Part shown: piece by piece, positions 56,300 to 63,747 of the stretch
Layout of the letters: each line of letters opens with the position of its first letter
Numbering within the stretch: position 1 is the stretch's first letter
Source of the DNA: Microlunatus sagamiharensis
Lineage (GTDB): Bacteria > Actinomycetota > Actinomycetes > Propionibacteriales > Propionibacteriaceae
Length of the DNA stretch: 64,000 nucleotides
NCBI RefSeq assembly: GCF_900105785.1
Contig: NZ_LT629799.1
Span: 248,001 to 312,000 of the forward strand
Direction of reading: 5' to 3'
The notes under the pieces: generated by a model
What the model saw: the letters and a program-made list of their open reading frames with translations, nothing else
What the model was told of the DNA's origin: nothing
The model's database searches: none
Translations under genes and position numbers: made by a program

Positions 56300-57673
56300 G
56301 TGACCGACGCGCCCCCGCTGCTGGAGAGCACCCGCCGTGCCCTGGACCACCGCCTCGCCCGCGCGCAGGCCGAGGGACGGGCGCCGAGCTTCGTCGCCGG
56401 GCTGGTGCGCGACGGTGAGCTCGTCTGGACGGGCTCCAGCGGCACGGTCGACGGGGCGGCCCCGACGCCGGACACGCAGTACCGGATCGGCTCGATCACC
56501 AAGACGTTCGTCGCGGTCCTGGTCCTGCGGCTGCGCGACGAGGGCCGGCTCGACCTCGGCGACCGGGTCGAGACGCACCTGCCCGGGACGTCGGTCGGCG
56601 ACCGCACCGTGCTGCAGCTGCTCAGCCACACCGCGGGCATCGCGTCGGAGACCCCGTCCCCCTGGTGGGAGCGCACCGACGGGGCGGTGCGCCCCGCGCT
56701 CGCCGACGTGCTCGGCCCCGAGCCGGGGCGGCTCCTGGCGGGGCGGCACTTCCACTACTCCAACGCGGGCTTCGCCGTCCTCGGGGCGCTCGTCGAGCGG
56801 CTGCGCGGCCGGCCCTTCGGCGAGGTGCTCGCCGCGGAGGTCCTCGAACCCCTCGGCCTGCGCCGGACGACCCTGATGCCGGTCGCGCCGCACGCGCAGG
56901 GGTTCGCCGTGCACCCGTGGGCGGACCTGCTGCTGCCCGAGCCCGCCCACGACGCCGGCCTGATGGCCCCGGCCGGGCAGCTCTGGTCGACCGTGGCCGA
57001 CCTGTCGCGGTTCGCTGCCTTCCTGCTCGACGGCGACGACCGCGTGCTGTCCCTCGACTCGCTCCGCGAGATGCGCGAGCCGGTGGCGCGGACCGACCCG
57101 GAGGCGGGCGGCTACGGGCTCGGGCTCCAGGCGTCGGGCGGCAAGCACGGCCTGGTGGGCCACGGCGGTTCGATGCCCGGCTTCCTCGCCGGGCTCGACC
57201 TCGCGCCGGACGCGGGGCTCGCCCTCGTCGCGTTCGCCAACGCGACGTCCGGGCCCGACGTCGGCGCGCTCGTCGAGGACCTGTTCGAGGCGGTCGTCAG
57301 CGCCGAGCCGCGCTTCCCCGAGGCATGGGCGCCGCTGCCCGAGGCGGAACCGGCCCTGGTCGCGCTGACCGGTCCCTGGTACTGGGGTGCAGCACCGTTC
57401 GCGATCAAGCTGCACGCCGACCGCTACCTCGAGCTCGTCACCCTCGGCAACCGCGGGCGAGAGTCGCGGTTCCGTCCGCAGGCCGACGGCACCTGGACCG
57501 GTCGCGACGGCTACTACCGCGGCGAGACCCTGACCGTCGTCCGCGACGCGGACGGGGCGGTGACGCACCTCGACCTCGCGTCGTTCGTCCTCACCCGCGA
57601 GCCGTACGCCCCCGCCGACGTCGTCCCCGGCGGGGTCGGGCCGACGGGTTGGGGCACCAGTCCGGAGGTCTGA
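56300..57673 (+). CDS. Serine hydrolase, beta-lactamase/penicillin-binding-protein class C family
   Basis: A 457-residue cytosolic-looking protein (no signal peptide). The SxxK motif is Ser65-Ile-Thr-Lys68 in RIGSITKTF, the YxN motif is Tyr153-Ser-Asn155 in HYSNAGF, and an HGGSMPG stands in for the KTG element. A C-terminal beta domain follows (FAIKLHADRYLELVTL). Such enzymes act as D-aminopeptidases, esterases or peptidases, and the real substrate is unknown. GTG 56300 is favoured because TGAGG lies 8 bases upstream; GTG 56291 is possible. A T/A-rich hairpin follows the stop. Confidence 0.85.
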   Translation: MTDAPPLLESTRRALDHRLARAQAEGRAPSFVAGLVRDGELVWTGSSGTVDGAAPTPDTQYRIGSITKTFVAVLVLRLRDEGRLDLGDRVETHLPGTSVGDRTVLQLLSHTAGIASETPSPWWERTDGAVRPALADVLGPEPGRLLAGRHFHYSNAGFAVLGALVERLRGRPFGEVLAAEVLEPLGLRRTTLMPVAPHAQGFAVHPWADLLLPEPAHDAGLMAPAGQLWSTVADLSRFAAFLLDGDDRVLSLDSLREMREPVARTDPEAGGYGLGLQASGGKHGLVGHGGSMPGFLAGLDLAPDAGLALVAFANATSGPDVGALVEDLFEAVVSAEPRFPEAWAPLPEAEPALVALTGPWYWGAAPFAIKLHADRYLELVTLGNRGRESRFRPQADGTWTGRDGYYRGETLTVVRDADGAVTHLDLASFVLTREPYAPADVVPGGVGPTGWGTSPEV

Positions 57674-57675
57674 TG

Positions 57676-57751
57676 GACGGTTTTCTGCTGCTCATGGCCT
57701 CGTCAGGGGGCGGAGGGGCCCGATACCGGCGACGAACCGCAGAAAACCGTC
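57676..57751. terminator. Bidirectional terminator between a serine hydrolase and a DUF370-like gene
   Basis: GACGGTTTTCTGC at 57676-57688 pairs exactly with GCAGAAAACCGTC at 57739-57751 across 50 bases. The T and A tracts give a U-run in either direction. It starts two bases after the plus-strand stop and ends eight bases before the minus-strand stop. Confidence 0.7.
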
Positions 57752-57759
57752 TCCGCGAC

Positions 57760-58119
57760 TCAGTCGTCGGCGGGCAGCTGCGGCTGGGTGGTCGAGGCGA
57801 GGACACGTCGGGCGCGACGCCCGAGGTCGCTGAGGTCGACACGGCCGGCGTCGGCGGCCGCGGCGAGGCGGGCGGCCAGGTCGAGCGCCTCGTCGAGGAC
57901 GGGGACGTCGGCCGCCGCCTCCTCGCCCATGTCGCGCAGGATCGTCACCTCGGTCCGCGACGCCACGATCGGCTCGGGGACGCCCTCGATCCACACCCGC
58001 GTACGCCGGCCCTCACCACGCTGGTCACCGACCAGGCGTTCCAGCGCGAAGACCTTGTCCGAGCGCACGTACTTCCCGAACCCCAAGGCGATCATGCGCG
58101 GCTCCGGCATGCCGATCAT
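57760..58119 (-). CDS. DUF370/RemA-like protein
   Basis: A 119-residue protein. The first 60 residues (ALGFGKYVRSDKVFALERL, then GRRTRVWIEGVPEPIVASR) resemble DUF370/RemA, small DNA-binding proteins first known as activators of matrix genes in Bacillus. The rest is an acidic helical extension with AADVPVLDEALDLAARLAAAAD and a basic RRARRV. The function in actinobacteria is unknown to me. ATG 58119 or 58110 could be the start. It converges on the serine hydrolase gene. Confidence 0.72.
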   Translation of the reverse strand: MIGMPEPRMIALGFGKYVRSDKVFALERLVGDQRGEGRRTRVWIEGVPEPIVASRTEVTILRDMGEEAAADVPVLDEALDLAARLAAAADAGRVDLSDLGRRARRVLASTTQPQLPADD

Positions 58120-58167
58120 GATGCGCCATCCCGGCACCCACGTCACCCACGCCAGCCGGGATGCTCC

Positions 58168-58281
58168 GGATCCCGTGCCTTCGCCTGGACGAGCGGAGCG
58201 TGACGACACGCTTTTCGTCGTCACGCGCGGGGAGGAAGGCGAAGGGTCAGAGCGGGATCCGCGTCCGAGCGGAGCGAGGAC
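58168..58281. repeat. Nested palindromic repeat with GAGCGGAGCGAGGAC tail, copy 3
   Basis: Nested exact arms are GGATCCCG (58168-58175 with 58253-58260), CCTTCGCC (58178-58185 with 58238-58245) and GCGTGACGAC (58198-58207 with 58217-58226, loop ACGCTTTTC). The 23-base tail at 58259-58281 differs from 903-925 by one base. It lies 11 bases from the stop of the SDR gene at 58293, as the other copies do at their genes. Confidence 0.8.
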
Positions 58282-58292
58282 AGGAGGTAGAG

Positions 58293-59081
58293 CTACGGGT
58301 GTCGGAACGTCACCGTGCAGCCGCCGTCGACCGGGACGATCGCGCCGGTCATGAACGACGACTCGTCGCTCGCGAGGAACACGGCCACGTTCGCGACCTC
58401 CTCGGCGCTCGCCTGGCGGCCGATGGGCTGCAGCGCGGCGGCCGCGTCGCGGCGGGCGTTGGCCGCGGCCGCACCCTCCGGGCCGAGGCTCGCGCGGTAG
58501 CCGCCCATGTCGGTGTCGATGTAGCCGGGCAGGATCGCGTTCACCCGCACGCCCAGGGGTGAGTAGTCGACCGCCAGCTGGCGCGTCAGGTTCACCACGC
58601 CGCCCTTGGTGGCGCAGTAGGCCGGTGCCCACGGGGCGCCGACGATGCCGTACGTCGAGGCGATGTTGATCACCCGGCCGCGACCCGAGGCGAGCAGGTG
58701 CGGCATCGCCGCTCGGACGCAGAGGAACGGGCCGGTCAGGTTCACCGCGACGCAGCGCAGCCAGGTCTCCACGTCGAGCTCGTGCGCCGGTCCGGAACCG
58801 CCCGAGATGCCCGCGTCGTTCACGAGCACGTCGAGCGAGCCGTACGCCTCGACCGCCGCGGCGACCGCGGCGTCGACCTGGTCGGGCTCCGCGACGTCGC
58901 AGCCCACCGCGATCGCCTGCCCACCCGCGGCCTCGATCTCGCCGACGGTCCGGGCGCCGTCCTGCACGTCCGCGACCACGACGCGCGCGCCCTCGGCGGC
59001 CATGCCGCGGGCGATCGCCGCACCGATGCCGCCGGCCGCGCCGGTGACCAGCGCGACCCGTCCCTCCAGGCGCGCGCTCAT
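58293..59081 (-). CDS. Short-chain dehydrogenase/reductase (classical)
   Basis: A 262-residue classical SDR: cofactor motif VTGAAGGIGAAIARG, acidic VVADVQD suggesting NAD preference, DVLVNDAG, catalytic Ser in INIASTYG, and Tyr-Lys in YCATKGGV. The C-terminal FMTGAIVPVDGGCT is the usual substrate-loop end. ATG 59081 overlaps the D-aminopeptidase stop (ATGA), so it is the last gene of the peptide operon. It may act on a keto or hydroxy acid from the released amino acid, but that is inference. Confidence 0.88.
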   Translation of the reverse strand: MSARLEGRVALVTGAAGGIGAAIARGMAAEGARVVVADVQDGARTVGEIEAAGGQAIAVGCDVAEPDQVDAAVAAAVEAYGSLDVLVNDAGISGGSGPAHELDVETWLRCVAVNLTGPFLCVRAAMPHLLASGRGRVINIASTYGIVGAPWAPAYCATKGGVVNLTRQLAVDYSPLGVRVNAILPGYIDTDMGGYRASLGPEGAAAANARRDAAAALQPIGRQASAEEVANVAVFLASDESSFMTGAIVPVDGGCTVTFRHP

Positions 59082-59914
59082 TCCACGATCGCCCGGGTCA
59101 GGAGGACGGCGGTGATGAACGTCCGGAACAGCCGGATCGGGTCGTCGTCGCTCATGGTCACGGTGCGGGCGTCGACCCGCGTGACGCCGTTGATCCAGGT
59201 GGCCATCTCGGCCATGTCCCCGGTGAGGAAGAGGACCTCGAGCGTCGCGGGCAGGGTGATCTGGGGCAGCAGCTCCTTCTTGTCCCGTGAACCCACCCCC
59301 TCGACCGCCCGCCGGGCCGCGTCCTCGATGAGGGCCTTGGCCTCCTCCGGGTGCAGCGACTCGGCGGCGAACCGGCTCACCGAGTGCTTCACCACCGCGG
59401 GCACGATCCCGGGGCTGATCCGCGCGGCTTCCTCGGCCGTGGTGTCGTCGCCGGTGACCAGGACGACGGGTACGCCGTGGCCGAGCGCGACGAGCATGTT
59501 GATGCCCGACTCGCCGACCTCGATGCCGTTCAGCCGGACGCGGGCGATCGCGCGCGGGTTGTAGGTGTGCGACAGCGTCGAGGCCTCGCTGGCCATCGAG
59601 CCGTGGTAGCTGACGAAGAACACGGCGTCGAACGACGGGTCGAGCCCCTGCATCATGTACAGCGGCTTGTGCCGCCCGGACAGGTAGCGGGCGCGGCCGT
59701 GCAGGGCGTCGGGGCGCAGGTTCTGCATCGTGGAGTGCGAGTCGTTGACCAGCACCTCGGACGCGCCGCCGGCCATGGCACCGTCGATCGCGGCGTTCAC
59801 CTCGTCCTGCAGCAGCCCCCGGTAGTACTGGTACTCCGGCTGGGGCGCCAGGCACTGGCTCCAGTCGACGACGCCGGCGGTGCCCTCCATGTCGGAGGAC
59901 AGGAAGACCTTCAC
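59078..59914 (-). CDS. dppA: D-aminopeptidase, M55 family
   Basis: A 278-residue zinc peptidase. Asp8 and Glu10 in FLSSDMEGTAG, His60 in NDSHSTMQ and His104 in VSYHGSM fall at the same positions I recall for the Bacillus subtilis DppA zinc site, and Glu135 in VGESG fits the remaining ligand. DppA is a self-compartmentalised decamer that trims D-Ala peptides. As in Bacillus, it lies in an operon with a dipeptide permease. AGGAG is 6 bases before GTG 59914. It overlaps both neighbours by 4 bases. Confidence 0.92.
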   Translation of the reverse strand: MKVFLSSDMEGTAGVVDWSQCLAPQPEYQYYRGLLQDEVNAAIDGAMAGGASEVLVNDSHSTMQNLRPDALHGRARYLSGRHKPLYMMQGLDPSFDAVFFVSYHGSMASEASTLSHTYNPRAIARVRLNGIEVGESGINMLVALGHGVPVVLVTGDDTTAEEAARISPGIVPAVVKHSVSRFAAESLHPEEAKALIEDAARRAVEGVGSRDKKELLPQITLPATLEVLFLTGDMAEMATWINGVTRVDARTVTMSDDDPIRLFRTFITAVLLTRAIVE

Positions 59915-60867
59915 AGCACGCTCCTTCGGCAGATCTCGGGTTCGTCGTGGTCGGGCGTCATCAGCGCGTACGTGGCGCTCGCAGAGCCCGCGGCCCCGCC
60001 GTGACGACCGTCCGGGGTCAGGGCCAGCACGCGCAGCTCGGAGCGGAACGTGTCGGGCAGGGTCGCGGCGTCGGCCAGCGCCTCGCGGCACGCCTGCTCG
60101 ACGTCCTCGCCGCGGCGCAGCGCCTCGACGACCGTCCGGGCGGTGCCCGAGCGCATGCTCAGCTCGCCACGGCCGGTGCAGGCCGCGCCGCCGCCGCGGA
60201 GGTCGGCCCAGGTGCCCGACCCGGGCAGCGGGGTGTCGCCCAGTCGGCCCGGGTACTTCCAGGGGTAACCGCTCGTCGAGACGCCGACGACGAGCTCGCC
60301 CGAGGCGTCGAGCGCGAGCACGTTGATCGTGCCCCACGGCCCGTCGTGCGGGGCGAAGCGGCGGACCAGGTCGAGCGCGGCCTGCCGGTACGCCCGGTCG
60401 CCCGCGCTGCCCTCCTCGCGCTCGCCCTCGACGTTGGCGCCGGAGTTCGCCTCCGAGAGGGCCTCGGCGAACATCCGCCGGGACTCCTCGGTGGTGAGGT
60501 CTGCGGTCGCGAACCCGCACTCCGCGGCGAAGTTCGCCGCCCCCTCGCCCACGAGCAGGCAGTGCTGCGGGAGCCGCTCCATCACGGCGCGGGCGACGGA
60601 GATCGGGTTCGGGTAACCCTGCAGGGCGCCGACCGCGCCGAAGGCCCGGCTCGAGCCGACCATGACCGACGCGTCGAGCTCGACGACGCCGCGCGCATTG
60701 GGCAGCCCGGCGGTGCCGACGTAGTGGTCGGCCAGGTTGTCCTCGCAGGCCCGCAGCGCGGCCTCGACCGCGTCGAGGGCCGAGCCGCCGGAGCGGAGGA
60801 CGGCGGCGGCCGCGGGCAGGCCGATCTCGCTGCGCTCGGAGCCGATGACGGAGGGGGTGACGCTCAC
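59911..60867 (-). CDS. N-terminal nucleophile hydrolase, glycosylasparaginase/isoaspartyl-peptidase family
   Basis: A 318-residue precursor. The alpha part has SALDAVEAALRACEDN and the AGLPNARGVVELDAS and VARAVMERLPQHCLLVGEG segments typical of glycosylasparaginases. The cleavage site is before Thr180 in GPWGTINVLALD, where the new N-terminal Thr is the nucleophile. GYPWKYPGRLGDTPLPGSG is the beta-subunit substrate loop. HDT is usual at the site, and here a GPWG insert precedes Thr. Substrates may be beta-aspartyl peptides or N4-substituted asparagine. It overlaps the ATPase gene before it and the D-aminopeptidase gene after it by 4 bases. Confidence 0.85.
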   Translation of the reverse strand: MSVTPSVIGSERSEIGLPAAAAVLRSGGSALDAVEAALRACEDNLADHYVGTAGLPNARGVVELDASVMVGSSRAFGAVGALQGYPNPISVARAVMERLPQHCLLVGEGAANFAAECGFATADLTTEESRRMFAEALSEANSGANVEGEREEGSAGDRAYRQAALDLVRRFAPHDGPWGTINVLALDASGELVVGVSTSGYPWKYPGRLGDTPLPGSGTWADLRGGGAACTGRGELSMRSGTARTVVEALRRGEDVEQACREALADAATLPDTFRSELRVLALTPDGRHGGAAGSASATYALMTPDHDEPEICRRSVL

Positions 60868-61754
60868 CGGAGGTCCCTCCCGGCGGTGGCGGGTGCGGGG
60901 GCGGGCGTGCCGCCGATGCGGGGGACCGACGCGAGCAGGAGCCGCGTGTAGTCGTGCTGGGGGTGCTCGAACACCTCGGGCGTGTCTCCTTCTTCGACCA
61001 CGACGCCGTCGTGCATGACGGCGATCCGGTCGCTGATCTGGCGGACGACCGCCATGTTGTGGGAGACGAAGAGCATCGAGAGCCCCAGCGTCTCCTTGAG
61101 GTCCAGCAGCAGGTTGATGATCGTGGCCTGCACCGACACGTCGAGTGCGGACACCGGCTCGTCGGCGATCAGCACCTGCGGCTCGAGGGCCAGCGCCCGG
61201 GCGATGCCGATGCGCTGGCGCTGCCCGCCCGAGAACGAGCGGGGCAGCTGGTCGACCGCGCGCGTCGGCAGGCCCACGAGGTCGATCAGCTCGCCGACCC
61301 GCGTCCGCACCTGGGCCCGCGGCACCAGGCGGTGGTAGGTCAGGATCTCGCTCAGCGTCTGCCCGACGGTCATCCGCGGGTTCAGCGAGCTGTACGGGTC
61401 CTGGAACACCATCTGCACCAGGCGGCGCTGCGCACGGTCGGGCGCCCCGTGCAGGGGCTGCCCGGCGTAGCGGACGACGCCGCTCGTCGGCGTGTAGAGC
61501 CCGGCGGCGCAGCGGCTGAGCGTCGACTTGCCGCAGCCGGACTCGCCGACCAGCCCGAGCGTCTCGCCGCGGTGCAGCACGAGGTCGACCCCGTCGACCG
61601 CCTTGACGACCTTCGGCGGTCGGCCCCGCAACCGTCCCCACGCGCTCCCGCGCCCGCGGAAGTGCTGGACCAGGCCCTCGACCGCGAGGACCTCCTCGCC
61701 GCCCCCTGCTCCTGTCTCCACGCTCCCTGAGCCTGTCGAAGGGCTCGCGCTCAT
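60864..61754 (-). CDS. dppF: Oligopeptide ABC transporter ATP-binding protein 2
   Basis: A 296-residue ATPase with Walker A GESGCGKST, Q-loop FQDPYSSLNPRMT, signature SFSGGQRQR, Walker B VLIADEP and the switch His in LFVSHNMA. It belongs to the DppF/OppF class. The N-terminus reads SASPSTGSGS because the CTTCGACAGGCTCAGGG repeat (61723-61743) falls inside the first codons. ATG 61754 overlaps the dppD stop (ATGA). It pairs with DppD to drive peptide import. Confidence 0.93.
   Translation of the reverse strand: MSASPSTGSGSVETGAGGGEEVLAVEGLVQHFRGRGSAWGRLRGRPPKVVKAVDGVDLVLHRGETLGLVGESGCGKSTLSRCAAGLYTPTSGVVRYAGQPLHGAPDRAQRRLVQMVFQDPYSSLNPRMTVGQTLSEILTYHRLVPRAQVRTRVGELIDLVGLPTRAVDQLPRSFSGGQRQRIGIARALALEPQVLIADEPVSALDVSVQATIINLLLDLKETLGLSMLFVSHNMAVVRQISDRIAVMHDGVVVEEGDTPEVFEHPQHDYTRLLLASVPRIGGTPAPAPATAGRDLR
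61723..61743. repeat. CCCTTCGACAGGCTCAGGG repeat at the 5' end of dppF
   Basis: It is identical over 19 bases to the copy in deoC and lies in codons 4-11 of dppF, giving PSTGSGS, almost the same peptide as in DeoC. This shows that the repeat is tolerated in frame at a protein terminus. Confidence 0.85.
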
Positions 61755-62824
61755 CCGTGCACCCCCTCGACCGCTGCCTCGCCGACCTGCCCCGGCCACT
61801 CCTGCGGCTCGTGCGCCCGCCAGCAGGCGCTGGTGTGCCCGGCGGAGAGCGGCATCAGCGGCGGTCGCTCCGTACGGCAGCGGTCCACGACCGCGGGGCA
61901 GCGCGGGGCGAACGCGCACCCCCCGATCGGCTGCAGCAGGTCCGGCGGTGCGCCGGGGATCGTCAGCAGCCGGTGCACGGGGGCGTCCGGGTCGGGGACC
62001 GAGCGCAGCAGCGCCGCCGTGTACGGGTGCCGCGGGGCCGACAGCAGCACCTCGGTCGCGCCCTCCTCGACGACCCGCCCGCCGTACATGACGTCGAGCT
62101 CGGAGCAGGTGCTGCTGACGACCGCGAGGTCGTGCGTCACCAGCACCAGCCCGACGCCGTCGTCGCGACGGAGCCGGCCGAGCACGTCGAGCACCTGCTT
62201 CTGGATCGTCACGTCGAGCGCCGTGGTGGGCTCGTCCGCCAGGATCAGGCCCGGCTCCGCCGACAGCGCGATGGCGATGCAGACGCGCTGCCGCATGCCG
62301 CCCGACAGCTCGTGGGGGAAGGCGCGGTAGCGCTGCTCGGGGTCGCGGATCCCGACCTGCGCGAGCAGGTCGAGCGCCCGGGCCCGGGCCTCGGTCCGGC
62401 TCATGCCGAGCCGCTGGCGCGGCACCTCGGCGACCTGGTCGCCGATGCGCATCGTCGGGTTCAGCGCGGTGAGCGCGTCCTGGAAGATCATCGCCATCGT
62501 CGAGGAGATGTGCTCGCGGCGCTGCGCCGGGCGCATCCCGGTCACGTCCGTGCCCGCCACGACGACGCTGCCGCCGGTGATCACCGCCGGCGACGGCAGC
62601 AGGTCCATCGCCGCGCGCAGGGTCAGGCTCTTGCCCGACCCGGACTCGCCGACCAGCCCGAGGGCCTGCCCGGCGTACGCGGTCAGCGACACCCCACGCA
62701 CGGCGTGCAGCCGGCCCGAGGGGAGCGGGATCTCGACGTCGACGTCGTGCAGCTCGAGCACCGGGGTGCCCACCGCCGGGGCGCTGCGCGGCTCGCGCAC
62801 GGGTCCGTCCACGAGGGTGCTCAC
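61751..62824 (-). CDS. dppD: Oligopeptide ABC transporter ATP-binding protein 1
   Basis: A 357-residue ATPase with Walker A GESGSGKSL, Q-loop IFQDALTALNPTMRIG, signature HELSGGMRQR, Walker B LILADEP and the switch His in LVTHDLAVV. The C-terminal Cys-rich oligopeptide domain (CAFAPRCPAVVDRC and later CWRAHE) is that of DppD/OppD and may hold an iron-sulfur cluster. GTG 62824 overlaps the dppC stop and the stop overlaps dppF, each by 4 bases. Confidence 0.94.
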   Translation of the reverse strand: MSTLVDGPVREPRSAPAVGTPVLELHDVDVEIPLPSGRLHAVRGVSLTAYAGQALGLVGESGSGKSLTLRAAMDLLPSPAVITGGSVVVAGTDVTGMRPAQRREHISSTMAMIFQDALTALNPTMRIGDQVAEVPRQRLGMSRTEARARALDLLAQVGIRDPEQRYRAFPHELSGGMRQRVCIAIALSAEPGLILADEPTTALDVTIQKQVLDVLGRLRRDDGVGLVLVTHDLAVVSSTCSELDVMYGGRVVEEGATEVLLSAPRHPYTAALLRSVPDPDAPVHRLLTIPGAPPDLLQPIGGCAFAPRCPAVVDRCRTERPPLMPLSAGHTSACWRAHEPQEWPGQVGEAAVEGVHG

Positions 62825-63747
62825 CGTCGTCCGCTCCGCTGCACGACGCCGTCGGCGACGAGCGCGAGGGCGAGGCCGGTGACGACCACGGCGAGACCGG
62901 GCACCGCGGTCAGGTACCACTTGGTGAACACGAAGTTCTGACCCTCCGAGATCATCGAGCCCCAGTCGGGGGTGGGCGGCGGGACGCCGAGGCCGAGGTA
63001 GCCGAGCGTGACGATGGCCAGGATCGAGAGCACCACGTCGCTCATGGCGAAGACGAACGCCTGCAGCAGCACGTTCGGTAGCAGGTGCCGCAGCAGGATC
63101 CGCCAGGTCGGCAGCCCGCTGGCCCGGGCGGCGAGCGCGTACTCCTGCTCGCGTGCGACCAGCACCTCGCCGCGCACGATGCGGGCGTACGCGACCCAGC
63201 CGACGAGCGTGATCGCGATGTAGATGCTCGCCGTGCCCTGCCCGAGCGCGAAGACCAGGGCGATGATCAGCACGAAGGACGGGAACGCGACGACCATGTC
63301 GACGACGCGCATCAGCACCAGGTCGAACCACCCGCCGAACCAGCCCGCCAGCAGCCCGAGCGTCGTCCCGATGATGAACGGGAACAGCACGGCGAGTGCC
63401 CCCACCCGCAGGTCGACGCGGGCGGCGTACAGGAGCCGGGTGAAGACGTCGCGCCCGAGCTGGTCGGTGCCGAGCAGGTGCCCGTTGCCGGGCGGCTGCA
63501 GGGACGCGGTCAGGTCCTGCTTGATCGGGTCCCACGGGCTCAGCACCGGCGCGAGCACGCCGGCCAGGATGATCACGACCAGCAGCGAGAGCCCGATGAC
63601 CAGCGTCGGGTTGAGCCGCAGCACGCCGTCGCCGGTGCGGTTGCGGAGCCAGGGCAGCCGGGACGGCTGGGTCGGACCGAGCGGCTGGAGCGGCTGGGTG
63701 GGCTCGCCGGGACCCACGGGGCCTGCGGTGAGTGGGGCGGCGCTCAT
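62821..63747 (-). CDS. dppC: Oligopeptide ABC transporter permease 2
   Basis: A 308-residue permease. A Pro-rich cytosolic tail of about 45 residues is followed by helix 1 (LVIGLSLLVVIILAGVLA), an exterior loop with LLGTDQLGRDVFTRLLYAAR, and a core of five helices. The coupling motif EYALAARASGLPTWRILLRHLLPN interacts with the ATPases. This is the DppC class. ATG 63747 overlaps the dppB stop by 4 bases. Confidence 0.94.
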   Translation of the reverse strand: MSAAPLTAGPVGPGEPTQPLQPLGPTQPSRLPWLRNRTGDGVLRLNPTLVIGLSLLVVIILAGVLAPVLSPWDPIKQDLTASLQPPGNGHLLGTDQLGRDVFTRLLYAARVDLRVGALAVLFPFIIGTTLGLLAGWFGGWFDLVLMRVVDMVVAFPSFVLIIALVFALGQGTASIYIAITLVGWVAYARIVRGEVLVAREQEYALAARASGLPTWRILLRHLLPNVLLQAFVFAMSDVVLSILAIVTLGYLGLGVPPPTPDWGSMISEGQNFVFTKWYLTAVPGLAVVVTGLALALVADGVVQRSGRR

